DNA of 64,000 nt from Actinopolyspora halophila DSM 43834 (GCF_000371785.1 NZ_AQUI01000002.1:652590-716589); one strand, 5' to 3'; positions 27,921 through 37,399 are shown, numbered from the stretch's first letter. The notes: generated from the letters alone by a model not told the origin. Made by a program: numbers and translations.

Positions 27921-30376
27921 TGACCGCCACGCCAGTGAGCCCGTCCGAACCGGAACTCGGTCGCGCGCGCAAGCGCAAGGAGGACGCCCGGCTGGTCACC
28001 GGAAGGACGCGCTGGACCGACAACATGGCCCCGCCCGGCACGGTGCACCTGGCCGTGCTCCGCAGTCCGGTGGCCCACGCCGGGATCAGCTCCATCGACA
28101 CCTCGGAAGCGCGGAGGATGTCCGGGGTCCACGCGGTGGTGACCGGGGCCGACATCGCGCAACGGCAGGGCAGCCTGCCGTGCGCCTGGCCCGTCACCGA
28201 GGACATGAAAGCCCCCGACGCACCCGCCATGGCGGTCGAGTCGGTCAACTTCGCAGGCGAGGCCGTGGCCATGGTCGCGGCGCGCAGCGCGGCCGAGGCG
28301 CGCGACGCCCTGGACGCGATCGACGTCGACTACGAGGACCTCGACGTCGTGCTCGACATCGAGTCGGCCGCGCGGGACGACTCCCCGCTGGTTCACGAGG
28401 AGTTGGGAACCAACCGCAACGCGACGTGGACCTTCGACTCGGTCGAGGCAGGGACCGGAGGCGACGTGGAGCGGACGCTGCGGGACGCCGAGGTGCGGGT
28501 GGACCGGACCTTCAGGCAGCAGCGGTTGATCCCCGCCTTCATGGAACCCCGCTCGGTGCTCGTCGACCCGACGGGAGAGCAGTACACGGTCTGGTCGGCC
28601 ACCCAGGTGCCGCACATCCTGCGCACCATGATCGCCATGACGCTGGGGACCCCCGAGCACAAGGTCCGGGTGATCGCTCCGGACGTCGGAGGGGGATTCG
28701 GCGGCAAGTTGCAGGTCACCCCCGAGGAAGTGCTCACCTTCCTGATGGCCGAACAGCTCGGGCGCCCGGTCAAGTGGACCGAGTCCAGGTCCGAGACGAT
28801 GATCTCCGGTCACCACGGCAGGGACCAGGTGCAGCGGCTCTCCCTGGCCGCGCGTTCGGACGGAACCGTCACCGGGCTCAAGGTCGACCTGCTCGCCGAC
28901 ATGGGGGCCTACCTGCGGCTGGTCTCGCCCGGGGTGCCGATTCTCGGCGCGTTGATGTTCAACTCGATCTACAAGTTCGACGCGTACCGGTTCACCTGCA
29001 CGAACGTGTTCACCAACAAGACACCGACCGATGCCTACCGGGGAGCGGGACGTCCCGAGGCGACCTTCGCGATCGAACGGATGATGGACGAGCTGGCCGC
29101 CGAGCTCGACATGGATCCGATGGAGGTCCGCCGCAAGAACTGGATCGGCCACGAGGAGTTCCCCTTCGACACCATCGCCGGGCTGACCTACGACTCCGGG
29201 AACTACGAGGCGGCCACGGACCGGGCGCTGGAGATGTTCGGTTACCAGCAGCTGCGTGACGAGCAGGTGCAGCGCAGACAGCGCGGTGACACCGTTCAGC
29301 TGGGAATCGGGATCTCCACCTTCACCGAGATGTGCGGGCTGGCTCCCTCCAGAGTGCTCGGTTCGCTGTCCTACGGGGCGGGTGGTTGGGAGCACTCCCA
29401 GGTTCGGGTGCTGCCCACCGGCAAGGTGGAGGTGGTCACCGGCACCTCGCCGCACGGGCAGAGCCACGTGACCGCCTGGAGTCAGATCGTCTCCGACCGG
29501 CTGGGCGTGCCCTTCGAGGACATCGAGGTGCTGCACGGTGACACGCAGTCCTCGCCGCGCGGTCTGGACACCTACGGGTCCCGCTCGCTCGCGGTCGGGG
29601 GAATCGCGGCTGTTCAGGCCTCCGACAAGGTGGTCGACAAGGCCGGGAAGATCGCGGCGCACATGCTGGAGTGCGCCGAGCAGGACCTGGAGTTCACCGA
29701 GGGGCGGTTCGCCGTTCGCGGCACGGACAAGGGCGTGGGCATCACGGACGTGGCGCTGGCCGCGTTCACCGCCCACGACCTGCCCGAGGGCGTGGAGCCG
29801 AACCTCGACGCCGAGGCCAGTTACGACCCGGAGAACTTCTCCTTCCCGCACGGCACGCACCTGTGCGCCGTGGAGGTCGACACCGAGACCGGAGGGGTGC
29901 GCATCAGGTCCTATGTGTGCGTGGACGACGTCGGCAGCGTCGTCAACCCGCTCATCGTGGAAGGCCAGGTGCACGGTGGGCTGGCCCAGGGGATCGCCCA
30001 GGCGCTGTACGAGGAGGCGGTTTACGACGACGACGGCACGCTGACGACGGCTACCTTCGCGGACTACCTGGTTCCCTCCGCGATGGACCTGCCCGAGTTC
30101 CGAACGGACCGCACCGAGACCGAGGCGACCTCCAACCCGCTCGGGGTCAAGGGAGTGGGCGAGGCGGGCACGATCGCCTCCACCCCCGCCGTGGTCAACG
30201 CGGTGGTCGACGCGATCAGGCACTACGGGGTCACCGATGTGCGGATGCCGTGCTCGCCGCAGCGGGTGTGGCGGGCCCTGTCCGAGGCCCGGTCGAGTTC
30301 CGCCACGGCGGAATCCGGCGGTGGGCTCGGACCCAGCGACAGCGACGGTGGTCTCACGACCGGAGGTGACAGGTGA
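27920..30376 (+). CDS. coxL: Molybdenum hydroxylase large subunit, form II CO-dehydrogenase type
   Basis: An 818-residue catalytic subunit binding the molybdopterin cytosine dinucleotide cofactor. The N-terminal KRKEDARLVTGRTRWTDN and the GGGFGGK motif near 258 are typical. The active-site loop reads AYRGAGR (about 371-377), the form II signature; proven CO oxidisers of form I have AYxCSFR with the copper-binding cysteine. The catalytic glutamate lies in GVGEAGT near the C-terminus. CO oxidation by form II enzymes is disputed, so the substrate may be another aldehyde or heterocycle. ATG overlaps the coxS stop, and coxM overlaps its end by four bases. Confidence 0.92.
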   Translation: MTATPVSPSEPELGRARKRKEDARLVTGRTRWTDNMAPPGTVHLAVLRSPVAHAGISSIDTSEARRMSGVHAVVTGADIAQRQGSLPCAWPVTEDMKAPDAPAMAVESVNFAGEAVAMVAARSAAEARDALDAIDVDYEDLDVVLDIESAARDDSPLVHEELGTNRNATWTFDSVEAGTGGDVERTLRDAEVRVDRTFRQQRLIPAFMEPRSVLVDPTGEQYTVWSATQVPHILRTMIAMTLGTPEHKVRVIAPDVGGGFGGKLQVTPEEVLTFLMAEQLGRPVKWTESRSETMISGHHGRDQVQRLSLAARSDGTVTGLKVDLLADMGAYLRLVSPGVPILGALMFNSIYKFDAYRFTCTNVFTNKTPTDAYRGAGRPEATFAIERMMDELAAELDMDPMEVRRKNWIGHEEFPFDTIAGLTYDSGNYEAATDRALEMFGYQQLRDEQVQRRQRGDTVQLGIGISTFTEMCGLAPSRVLGSLSYGAGGWEHSQVRVLPTGKVEVVTGTSPHGQSHVTAWSQIVSDRLGVPFEDIEVLHGDTQSSPRGLDTYGSRSLAVGGIAAVQASDKVVDKAGKIAAHMLECAEQDLEFTEGRFAVRGTDKGVGITDVALAAFTAHDLPEGVEPNLDAEASYDPENFSFPHGTHLCAVEVDTETGGVRIRSYVCVDDVGSVVNPLIVEGQVHGGLAQGIAQALYEEAVYDDDGTLTTATFADYLVPSAMDLPEFRTDRTETEATSNPLGVKGVGEAGTIASTPAVVNAVVDAIRHYGVTDVRMPCSPQRVWRALSEARSSSATAESGGGLGPSDSDGGLTTGGDR

Positions 30377-31224
30377 TTCCCGCGGAGTTCGACTACGTCG
30401 CCCCCTCCACGGTGGAGGAGGCGGTCCGGGCGCTGGGCAGCGCGGGGGAGGACGCCAAAGTCCTCGCCGGAGGTCAGAGCCTGCTACCGGTGCTGCGCAT
30501 GAGGCTCGCCGACCCCTCGCTGGTGGTGGACCTCGGCAAGGTCGCCGAGATGCGCGGGATTCGCGAGGAAGGCGACGAACTGGTGATCGGAGCCATGACC
30601 AGTCACCACGATGTGCTGCGTGACGACCTGGTGTCCGAACACGCCGAGCTGATCGCGCTGACGACACGGACCGTCGCCGACCCGCAGGTGCGGCACCGCG
30701 GGACGTTCGGAGGGTCCATAACCCACGCCGATCCCGCGGGCGACCTGTTGGCGCCCGTGCTGGCGATGGACGCGGAGATGGTCGTGGCCGGCCCTTCCGG
30801 GAGGAGGAGCATCGCGGCACGCGAGTTCTTCGTCGATTACTTCACCACGGCGATCGAGCCGGACGAGGTTCTCGTCGAGGTCCGGTTGCCCAAGTACACG
30901 GGGTGGAGCGCGCACTACGAGAAGTTCAACCGGGTGGCACAGGCATGGTCGGTGGTGGGAGTCGCGACCACGGTGCGCGTGGAGGGCGGAAAGATCGCTC
31001 GCGCGCGGGTCGGGCTGACCAACATGGGAGCGACCCCGATACGTGCGGAGGGCGTGGAGCAGGCGCTGCTCGGCGCGGCCCCCACCGAGGAGGCGATACG
31101 GCAGGCGGCCGCGCGTGCCACCGAGGGAACGAGCGCGGGCAGCGACGCCAACGCCGATGTGGACTATCGGGAGCATCTGGCCGAAGTGTTGACCAAGCGA
31201 GCTCTGACCACCGCTAGTTCTTAG
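30373..31224 (+). CDS. coxM: Molybdenum hydroxylase FAD subunit
   Basis: A 283-residue FAD-binding subunit passing electrons from the iron-sulfur subunit to the acceptor. The FAD motifs of the family are both present: AGGQSLLPVLRMRLADPS (about 32-49) and TFGGSITHADPAGD (about 112-125). The C-terminal CO-dehydrogenase FAD domain covers 175-280. GTG start inside a GTGA overlap with coxL. Expected to form an (SML)2 complex at the inner membrane face. A palindromic repeat follows. Confidence 0.94.
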   Translation: MIPAEFDYVAPSTVEEAVRALGSAGEDAKVLAGGQSLLPVLRMRLADPSLVVDLGKVAEMRGIREEGDELVIGAMTSHHDVLRDDLVSEHAELIALTTRTVADPQVRHRGTFGGSITHADPAGDLLAPVLAMDAEMVVAGPSGRRSIAAREFFVDYFTTAIEPDEVLVEVRLPKYTGWSAHYEKFNRVAQAWSVVGVATTVRVEGGKIARARVGLTNMGATPIRAEGVEQALLGAAPTEEAIRQAAARATEGTSAGSDANADVDYREHLAEVLTKRALTTASS

Positions 31225-31234
31225 GACTCCGGAT

Positions 31235-31510
31235 CGGGGCGGTTTGCGTGGCGGGTCGCTTGGCGGAACCTCTCGCGGGCTCTCGCTCCGGGGAGGCCCG
31301 ACATCGGGTAGCCACCTACACAACGTCGAACCTTCCTCGCGAGAGCACCACGAGAGAACCCGCGGCGGTGCCGACTGCGCAGGCTCAGAGCACCTGCGTC
31401 GAGCGGAAGCCTTGCACTGGGAGTTCCTGAGTGGGAGTGGCAGCTCGGTTTTCCGGTGATACCGACTGCGTGCTCGGCAAGGGTTTTGGCGCCTGCGGGG
31501 CCGAAGGGAT
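31235..31510 (+). repeat. Palindromic repeat family, copy 6
   Basis: Stem CTCTCGCGGGCTCTCGC pairs with GCGAGAGCACCACGAGAG; inner GCCCGAC faces GTCGAAC (one break); loop GGGTAGCCACCTACACAAC. A second stem GCGCAGG/CCTGCG surrounds CTCAGAGCA. The tail is diverged (TTTTGGCGCCTGCGGGGCCGAA). It lies between coxM and the CoxG-like gene. Confidence 0.9.
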
Positions 31511-31586
31511 GCCCCGGGACCTCTCCTGAGCCGCCAGAAGACCGCCGATCCGGACGGACAGCCGGCTGATGCGAGGAGGAGGAGAA

Positions 31587-32471
31587 GTGCAGCTGGAGCA
31601 CGAATTCACCGTGCCGGTTCCGGTCGACGACGCCTGGCAGGCGCTGCTCGACCTGGAGCGGGTGGCGCCGTGCATGCCGGGGGCGACGCTGAAAAGCGTG
31701 GAGGGAAACGAGTTCTCCGGTTCGGTCAAGGTCAAACTCGGTCCGGTGTCGCTGCTGTACAAGGGCAGCGGCAGCTTCACCTCGGTCGACCCCGAGGCGC
31801 ACCGGGCCGTCGTGGACGCGAGCGGTAAGGACTCGCGCGGCAACGGCACCGCTTCGGCCACGGTGAGCGCGACGTTGCGTCCCGAGGGAACGAGCACCGC
31901 CGTGCACGTGAGCACGGATCTGAAAGTAACCGGAAAACCCGCGCAACTCGGTCGTGGACTGATCTCCGACGTGACGGAGAAGCTGATCGACCAGTTCGCG
32001 AACTGCCTGGCCGAGCGGCTGACCGGAACCGAGTCCGACCAGGCAGCAGCACCGGCCACCACCGGGGAAACCGCCGGTGCGACCGGGGACGGCCACGGCC
32101 CCGCCGTCTCCCGGAACGGACACCTCCCGGAGGGCGAACAGCCCGTTCCGGCGAGCGAGCAGGCGGACGAGCAGGAACAGCAGGAGATCTACGAAGGGCG
32201 GACCGGCTGGAAGGTCACCGGTGTCGAGACGTCCGGACAGCGGTCCGACTCGGAAACCGCGCGGCCCGGCGCCGGAAACTCCCCGGAGGGCGCCACGGTC
32301 GGCGGGAAGCGGGAAGCGGCCGAGTTATCAGCGGATTCCGAGGACGTGGTTGATCTGCTCGACACGGCGGGGATGCCGGTTCTGAAACGACTCGTCCCCG
32401 TGGTCGCCGCGGTGGTCGGACTGGCCGCGGTCCTCGTGGCGCTGCGCAGGAGGACCAACCGGAACCGGTGA
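31587..32471 (+). CDS. coxG: CoxG-like SRPBCC protein with C-terminal membrane anchor
   Basis: A 294-residue protein. The first ~150 residues form a SRPBCC/CoxG domain (PVPVDDAWQALLDLERVAPCMPGA, SVKVKLGPVSLLYKG). A disordered acidic linker (about 155-260) leads to one C-terminal membrane segment (LVPVVAAVVGLAAVLVAL) and a basic end. CoxG is reported to anchor CO dehydrogenase to the membrane and to bring quinone to it; the tail anchor fits that role. I chose GTG 31587 behind GGAGGAGGAG. It lies downstream of coxSLM across a repeat. Confidence 0.9.
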   Translation: MQLEHEFTVPVPVDDAWQALLDLERVAPCMPGATLKSVEGNEFSGSVKVKLGPVSLLYKGSGSFTSVDPEAHRAVVDASGKDSRGNGTASATVSATLRPEGTSTAVHVSTDLKVTGKPAQLGRGLISDVTEKLIDQFANCLAERLTGTESDQAAAPATTGETAGATGDGHGPAVSRNGHLPEGEQPVPASEQADEQEQQEIYEGRTGWKVTGVETSGQRSDSETARPGAGNSPEGATVGGKREAAELSADSEDVVDLLDTAGMPVLKRLVPVVAAVVGLAAVLVALRRRTNRNR

Positions 32472-32494
32472 GCCGGGAGGCGTTCCACCCCCGG

Positions 32495-32527
32495 TCGAGT
32501 GCCCGCCCCAGCGGGCCGGGCACTCGA
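32495..32527. terminator. Bidirectional terminator between coxG and the SPFH gene
   Basis: TCGAGTGCCCG pairs exactly with CGGGCACTCGA around an 11-base loop that can pair further (CCC/GGG). It sits between convergent gene ends, 24 and 43 bases from them. No long U-tract. Confidence 0.75.
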
Positions 32528-32569
32528 ACCGTGCGGGCGGGATTCCGGAGGAACTCCCGGAACCGCGAG

Positions 32570-33931
32570 CTACTGGTTGCCCGTCTCGTTGTCCAGCATC
32601 GACTGCGCGAACTCCTCGGTCCGGTCGACAGCCTGCATCGCCTCGTCCACGTTGCTCCCGCTCCGCGACTTCCCGGAACCGGTCGAGCGGGACGCGGCAC
32701 CGCCGTTGGCGAACGCCTCCGAACTCATCTTCGGCAGTAGCTGGGACACCAGCAGCGTGGACAGCGTCGACTGCTCGCCGCCACCGCCGCGTACGACGAC
32801 CGGGCGCGGCGCGCGCTCGGCGAGCTTCGCACCGACCTCGAGCCTGCGCTGCGCCAGCTCGTAGCTGAGCACGGCGCGGTTGTCCCGGTAGGCGCGGCCC
32901 AGCCGCTCGCGGGACTTCGCCTCGTTCTGCGCCTCGGTGAGCGTGGCCCTGCCGCGAGCCTCGATCTCCCACTGGGCCCGCTGGGCCTCGGTCTCCTGCT
33001 CTTCCAGCCTGCGGGCGACGTCGCGCCGCGCCTGGTTGCGGGCCGCCTTCACCTCCACCAGCTTGGCGTCGCGCGTCTTCTTCGCCCGCTCGATCTCCAT
33101 CGACAGGTTGTCGATGCGCCGCTTGCGGGTCAGCTCCCACTCGCGTTCGTAGGCGCTGAGCTCCTTGGAGACACGCTCCCTCGTGGCGAGGTGCTGCTGG
33201 TACTGGTCCGGGAGCTGCACGTCCGGGATGTTGGCACCGAGGATCCACACGCCGTACTTGCTCAACTGGCGGTTCAGCGTCGCCTGCATGTCCTCGACGT
33301 CGCTGCCGCGCAGGTCGTAGGCGTCCTCGGTGTGCACCTGCCTGCCGCGCTGCCGGATCGCGTCCTGCACCGCGCTGGACAGCACCGCGTCGAAGTTGCC
33401 CGCGCCGATCGTGCGCACGAAGTCGACCGGATTGTCGATGCGGAACTTGAGGAAGAACTCGATGGACTTCAGCGGCACGTCCTCGGCGGTGGGGCAGGCG
33501 GCCACCGGTGCGCTGTAGGGGATCTCGGTGGTGGTGTCCACGATGAACTCCACCTTGTCCCAGGGCCACCACAGGTAGTGCCTACCGGGGTCGAGTGTGC
33601 CGATGAACGCGCCGTAACGACTGCGGATGCCGGTGGTGCCCTGCTCGATCTCCACGATCGAGCCACGCCACAGCGCGATCAAGGCGAGCACCAGGGCCAA
33701 CGCCGCCCCGGCCCCGGTGGCCGCGGCGATCAGCCCGCCGCTGAACGCGGCCGTTCCGGCGAGGTAGAGGGCGGCGAACAGCAGCACCAGCCAGCCGATC
33801 CCCCGGTTGTCCTTCGGGATCACCACCGGCACGAGCTTGCCCTCGTCCCCGCCGCGAATGAGCTGGCGGATGTTCGACCACGACGCGACCGCGTCGGTGA
33901 TCTTGGAAAAACCGCGTTCCTGGCTCGCCAT
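32570..33931 (-). CDS. SPFH/band-7 membrane protein (second gene of pair)
   Basis: A 453-residue protein with two N-terminal membrane segments (about 46-65 and 69-88), an SPFH/band-7 domain (about 95-270, including GRHYLWWPWDKVEFIVDTTTEI) and a long Arg/Glu-rich coiled coil (about 270-370). The tail has GGGGEQSTLSTLLVSQLLPKMSSEAF. SPFH proteins form large membrane rings or cages that organise microdomains and regulate membrane proteases. ATG 33931 overlaps the upstream stop by one base (TGATG), so the two SPFH proteins are made together, probably as a hetero-oligomer. No NfeD or FtsH partner is nearby. Confidence 0.85.
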   Translation of the reverse strand: MASQERGFSKITDAVASWSNIRQLIRGGDEGKLVPVVIPKDNRGIGWLVLLFAALYLAGTAAFSGGLIAAATGAGAALALVLALIALWRGSIVEIEQGTTGIRSRYGAFIGTLDPGRHYLWWPWDKVEFIVDTTTEIPYSAPVAACPTAEDVPLKSIEFFLKFRIDNPVDFVRTIGAGNFDAVLSSAVQDAIRQRGRQVHTEDAYDLRGSDVEDMQATLNRQLSKYGVWILGANIPDVQLPDQYQQHLATRERVSKELSAYEREWELTRKRRIDNLSMEIERAKKTRDAKLVEVKAARNQARRDVARRLEEQETEAQRAQWEIEARGRATLTEAQNEAKSRERLGRAYRDNRAVLSYELAQRRLEVGAKLAERAPRPVVVRGGGGEQSTLSTLLVSQLLPKMSSEAFANGGAASRSTGSGKSRSGSNVDEAMQAVDRTEEFAQSMLDNETGNQ

Positions 33932-35583
33932 CACTGCTCACCTGCCTGGTGCTGCTCGTCGATCGGGCCCGCGTCGTTCTCGGTCGGCTCGGCGGTTCGG
34001 ACGTCCCGTGTGTCCGCGGGCGCCTCGGACACCGCGGTCTCGGACCGGTCCTCCTCCGAATCAGCGGGCTCGGCGGAGGACTCCGCATCGGTTTCGGTGT
34101 GCCCGCCCGCGGTCAGCAACTGCTCGATCTCTGCCTCGCGTCCGCGCACGCGTTCCTGGATCGTCTCGACGCGCTGCTGGATGGCGGCCACGTCCGCTTC
34201 GGAGAGCCCGACCCCGTCCTCCGCGGCCCCGAGCATCTGCCGCGCGGTGGCCAGGTAGTCGATGTCCTCGCCGTCGCCGAGCGAGAGGAGCGTCGGCAGG
34301 TGTTCGGCGAGACTCTCCAGCTTGTCCAGCGTCTCCTTCTCGTAGTGGTATTCCAGGATCTCCGGATTGTCCGCGGCGCTGAGCGCCCGGATGTCCAGGG
34401 CCTGGGCCTCCAGCAGGGCGGCGTTGGCGTTGGCGGTGCTCTCCGCCTCGACGAAGCGCTGCCGCGCCTGGGCCTTGGCACGGTTGGTCTCCCGCTCCAG
34501 GGAGGTGTCCATCTGCGCCTGGTAGCTGGCGATCTCTGCCTTGATGCCGGACAGGCTCTCGTTCATCGAGGCCAGTTCCTTGTTCAGATCGCCCTCGTCC
34601 TGCTCCTTGCGCAGGCTGAGCTCGTACTCGTAGGTGTAGGCGTCCTTGGCCATCCGCACCATCTCCGGCGCGGCCAGATCAGCCCGGTACTGCTGGCTGC
34701 CCGGCTCGGCATGGGTGATGTTGGCGCTGGTGAGCCGGACGGCGGGCAGGAACTGCTCGTTCAGGTTGTCCAGCAGTTCCTGGGTGCTCTCCCCCACGAG
34801 GTCGTAGATGTCCTCGGCGCGCTGCTGGTAGATCAGGCTGCGGGTGACCTCGCTGACGGCGTTGGTCAGCTTGTCGGAGAACCCGGAAACCGCTCCGAGC
34901 GCGAACATGAACTGCGTCGGGTCCTCGATGCGGAACTGCAGGAACAGGTCGACCGAGGCCTTGATGCCGCCCCGGGTGGGAGCCTCGCTGATCGGCGCGT
35001 TGAACGGGTACTCCCGCGTCGTGTTCAGCACGTAGCTGACCTGCTTGCGCGGGTCGAGGAGCACTGTGCGGCCCGGACCGACCGTGCGGTCCAGCTTGCT
35101 GAACTTGGTGATCATCGCGTGGCAGCCCTCCGGCACCATGACGATGCTGCGTCGTGCCCACAGCATCACGGCGGCGATCGCCAGCAGCACCCAGATGTGC
35201 GGGCCGAACCACGCCGTTCCCACACCGGTCGCCTGCGCCGCGACCGTGCCGAGCACGGCGATCACGGCCAGCGCCAACACCGGCAGCGCGATGCTGGTCA
35301 GCGCGTTGCGCTTGGGGATGACCACGGGGCAGATGACATTGACCCACTCCCCGTCGTTCCCGCGTTCGGAAACACTGCTGTTGACGAGCTGGCTGATCTC
35401 GCCCATCGATGCGGTTCGCTGCTCGATCCGAGTTCCGGCCGAGCTGCCCTGCTCCCGAGCGGAGAGGAAGTCGGCCGGGTCGGTCGTGAATCCTTCGATC
35501 GTGTTTTCCGCGGACTCACCGGAAAACCCCTGATTCTCGGTAACCGCGGACATGGCTTGACGCCCGGCCGCTGCAACGGACAT
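33931..35583 (-). CDS. SPFH/band-7 membrane protein (first gene of pair)
   Basis: A 550-residue protein. A polar N-terminus (~1-85) precedes two membrane segments (about 92-112 and 122-140), an SPFH domain (about 145-330, including RRSIVMVPEGCHAMITKFSKLDRTVGPGRTVLLDPRKQ) and coiled coil (about 330-490). The acidic C-terminal tail (490-550) is likely disordered. It resembles the second SPFH protein in layout but not closely in sequence. ATG 35583 has AGGGGGC upstream. A repeat copy in the same orientation lies within 60-230 bases upstream, possibly in its 5' leader. Confidence 0.85.
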   Translation of the reverse strand: MSVAAAGRQAMSAVTENQGFSGESAENTIEGFTTDPADFLSAREQGSSAGTRIEQRTASMGEISQLVNSSVSERGNDGEWVNVICPVVIPKRNALTSIALPVLALAVIAVLGTVAAQATGVGTAWFGPHIWVLLAIAAVMLWARRSIVMVPEGCHAMITKFSKLDRTVGPGRTVLLDPRKQVSYVLNTTREYPFNAPISEAPTRGGIKASVDLFLQFRIEDPTQFMFALGAVSGFSDKLTNAVSEVTRSLIYQQRAEDIYDLVGESTQELLDNLNEQFLPAVRLTSANITHAEPGSQQYRADLAAPEMVRMAKDAYTYEYELSLRKEQDEGDLNKELASMNESLSGIKAEIASYQAQMDTSLERETNRAKAQARQRFVEAESTANANAALLEAQALDIRALSAADNPEILEYHYEKETLDKLESLAEHLPTLLSLGDGEDIDYLATARQMLGAAEDGVGLSEADVAAIQQRVETIQERVRGREAEIEQLLTAGGHTETDAESSAEPADSEEDRSETAVSEAPADTRDVRTAEPTENDAGPIDEQHQAGEQ

Positions 35584-35639
35584 GTGTGTTGCCCCCTGGT
35601 AGTGCTTTTTCGGGTGTGTTCGTTCGGTTCTCCGGGTGT

Positions 35640-35800
35640 CATTCGGCGCGGCAGCGCCGAAACGATCACCTGAGCGGCTCGCACCGCCGCGGGGTCTCTC
35701 GGGTGTGCTCCCGCGAGGACGGTCGGAGACGTTGTGCAGGTCGCTCCCCGACGTCGGGGCACCCGCAGCGATAGTCCGCGAGAGGTGCCGCTCAGCAACC
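35640..35800 (-). repeat. Palindromic repeat family, copy 7
   Basis: Minus orientation. Stem CTCTCGCGGACTATCGC faces GCGGGAGCACACCCGAGAG, only partly paired. The inner stem has changed to CCCCGAC next to GTCGGGG, and the loop (GAGCGACCTGCACAAC) is diverged. The tail hairpin is perfect: TTCGGCGC-TGCC-GCGCCGAA (35643-35662). It precedes the SPFH pair in the same direction. Confidence 0.8.
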
Positions 35801-36406
35801 ACTTACGCAGACCGAGACGACGAAGTCCTACTGGTTGACTGCGGAATCGTCCGGTTCGGACGCGTGACGACGGCATTCGGTTCCTCGTGCGCCGTGATGT
35901 CGCTCGGTGCGGCTCTCGGAAGACTATCGCACGCGCGGTGGGCCGTGTGCGGTTTTTCCCGTATTCACGGGAGGTGTGCTCGGCAAGCGCGGCGGCCGGG
36001 GCGGCCGGATCGGATTCGCGGAAGAGCTGATCAGAATGTGAACTCCGGGCCAGGAGGAAATGTTCGCGGAATGCGCACCGAAGCGTCGACTCCCGCTCGG
36101 CCGGGGTCTTCCGGTACCGGACATACCGGATCGCGGCGCTGCGCGTCGACGACGGATCGCCGGTTCCGGGGCGGGGCGTTCAGGTGCTACTCGAAGGGAC
36201 GGTCCCCGTGGAGCGCTCCGTAGCGAGCCTGCCGCCCGCGCAGTACGCGGCGAACGTTCTGCCCGGCAGCCGGATCGGAACCAGGTCGCTGGTTCATCGG
36301 ATGGCGGTGTTCGTCGGCAACCGGGCGCGCGCCGAGGGGAGCGGCCGGAGTGCGGGACCCGCTCGGCCACCGCCGGAGTGACCGGGCCGCCGAGCGGGAC
36401 GGCGAC
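35801..36406. other. Intergenic region with possible gene remnant
   Basis: No gene is confidently supported. A frame open from 36031 to 36381 on the plus strand encodes protein-like sequence (YRTYRIAALRVDDG, then LPPAQYAANVLPGSRIGTRSLVHRM), but it has no suitable start; AGGAGG at 36052-36057 is followed by ATG codons in other frames. It may be a decayed gene. The rest shows no recognisable signal. Confidence 0.35.
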
Positions 36407-37399
36407 TCATCCGGTCATCGTCTCGTGCACCCGGCGCAGTCGGTCCAGCCAGTGGTGCTGGGTCTCGGCGGTCGGAGTGGCGGCGGCGACCAGCGCGGGT
36501 GCCGGTTCGGGAGCCCGCTCGGGCACGGGCATCCGTCCGGCGACGGGCAGCAGGGAGTCGGTGACGACGTCGCCGTCGAGCAGGGACATCGTGCCCAGCC
36601 CACAGGCGAACGGCAGCCGGGGCAACGCTCCGGCGAGCGCGAGCTGCGCGGCGAGTCCGACGCTGCTCTCCACGGCCGAGGAGACCACGCAGGGCAAGCC
36701 GCAGGCCTCGGCCACCCGCAAGGCGCGGCGCACTCCCCCCAGCGGGGCGGCTTTGATCACCGCCACGTCGGCCGCGTCCGCGACGGCCACGCGCAGCGGG
36801 TCCTCCGCCCGCCGGATCGACTCGTCCGCCGCGATGCGCACGTCCACCCTCTTCCGTACGGCGGCGAGTTCCTCGATGCTCGCGCACGGCTGTTCCGCGT
36901 ACTCCAGCCCGTCCGCCGCGCGGTCGAGTTCCCGGATGCGCCGGACGGCGGTGTCCACGTCCCAGGCGGTGTTGGCGTCCACCCGCACCGCCCCGGAACC
37001 ACCGAGCGCGTCGCGTACGGCCTCCACCCGCTCCACGTCGGCGGAAGCGGGTTGGCCCGCTTCGGCGACCTTGACCTTCGCCGTGCCGCACCCCGAGCTC
37101 GCGGCGATCTCGTGGGCCCGCTGCGGCCCCACGGCGGGGACGGTGCAGTTGACCGGGACCGTATCCCGCACCGGCTCCGGCCAGTGCTCGAAGCAGCTCT
37201 CCAGCGCGGCCCCCAGCCACGGGGCGGAGTCGGAATCCGAGTAGTCCTCGAACGGGCAGAACTCCCCCCAGCCGGCAGGACCGCTGAGCAGCACTCCCCG
37301 GCGCACCGTCACTCCCCGGAATCTGGTGCGCATCGGCAGGCTGTAGACGCGCACCGCATCGAGCTCGGACAGGTCCGTCTTTCCGGGGGAGGAGTCCAT
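36407..37399 (-). CDS. menC: o-Succinylbenzoate synthase
   Basis: A 330-residue enolase-superfamily enzyme that dehydrates SHCHC to o-succinylbenzoate in menaquinone synthesis. All catalytic and metal residues are visible in order: the KVK pair (about 133-135), Asp in VDANTAW, Glu in EYAEQP, Asp in IAADES and the lysine in AVIKAAPLGG. It lacks the longer N-terminal domain insertions of some homologues. ATG 37399, with GTG two codons upstream as an alternative. No other men gene is in the window; menaquinone could accept electrons from the CoxSLM enzyme, an inference. Confidence 0.93.
   Translation of the reverse strand: MDSSPGKTDLSELDAVRVYSLPMRTRFRGVTVRRGVLLSGPAGWGEFCPFEDYSDSDSAPWLGAALESCFEHWPEPVRDTVPVNCTVPAVGPQRAHEIAASSGCGTAKVKVAEAGQPASADVERVEAVRDALGGSGAVRVDANTAWDVDTAVRRIRELDRAADGLEYAEQPCASIEELAAVRKRVDVRIAADESIRRAEDPLRVAVADAADVAVIKAAPLGGVRRALRVAEACGLPCVVSSAVESSVGLAAQLALAGALPRLPFACGLGTMSLLDGDVVTDSLLPVAGRMPVPERAPEPAPALVAAATPTAETQHHWLDRLRRVHETMTG

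Noticed and set aside
27776-30820. A 1014-codon minus-strand frame opposite coxL and coxM
   Set aside because: It is fully antisense to genes with clear domains; the composition (His/Arg/Gly-rich) is that of a frame shadow.
36060-37244. A 394-codon plus-strand frame starting after AGGAGG
   Set aside because: Most of it is antisense to menC, whose catalytic residues are all intact, and its composition is Arg/Ser/Ala-rich as expected of a shadow frame in high-GC DNA.
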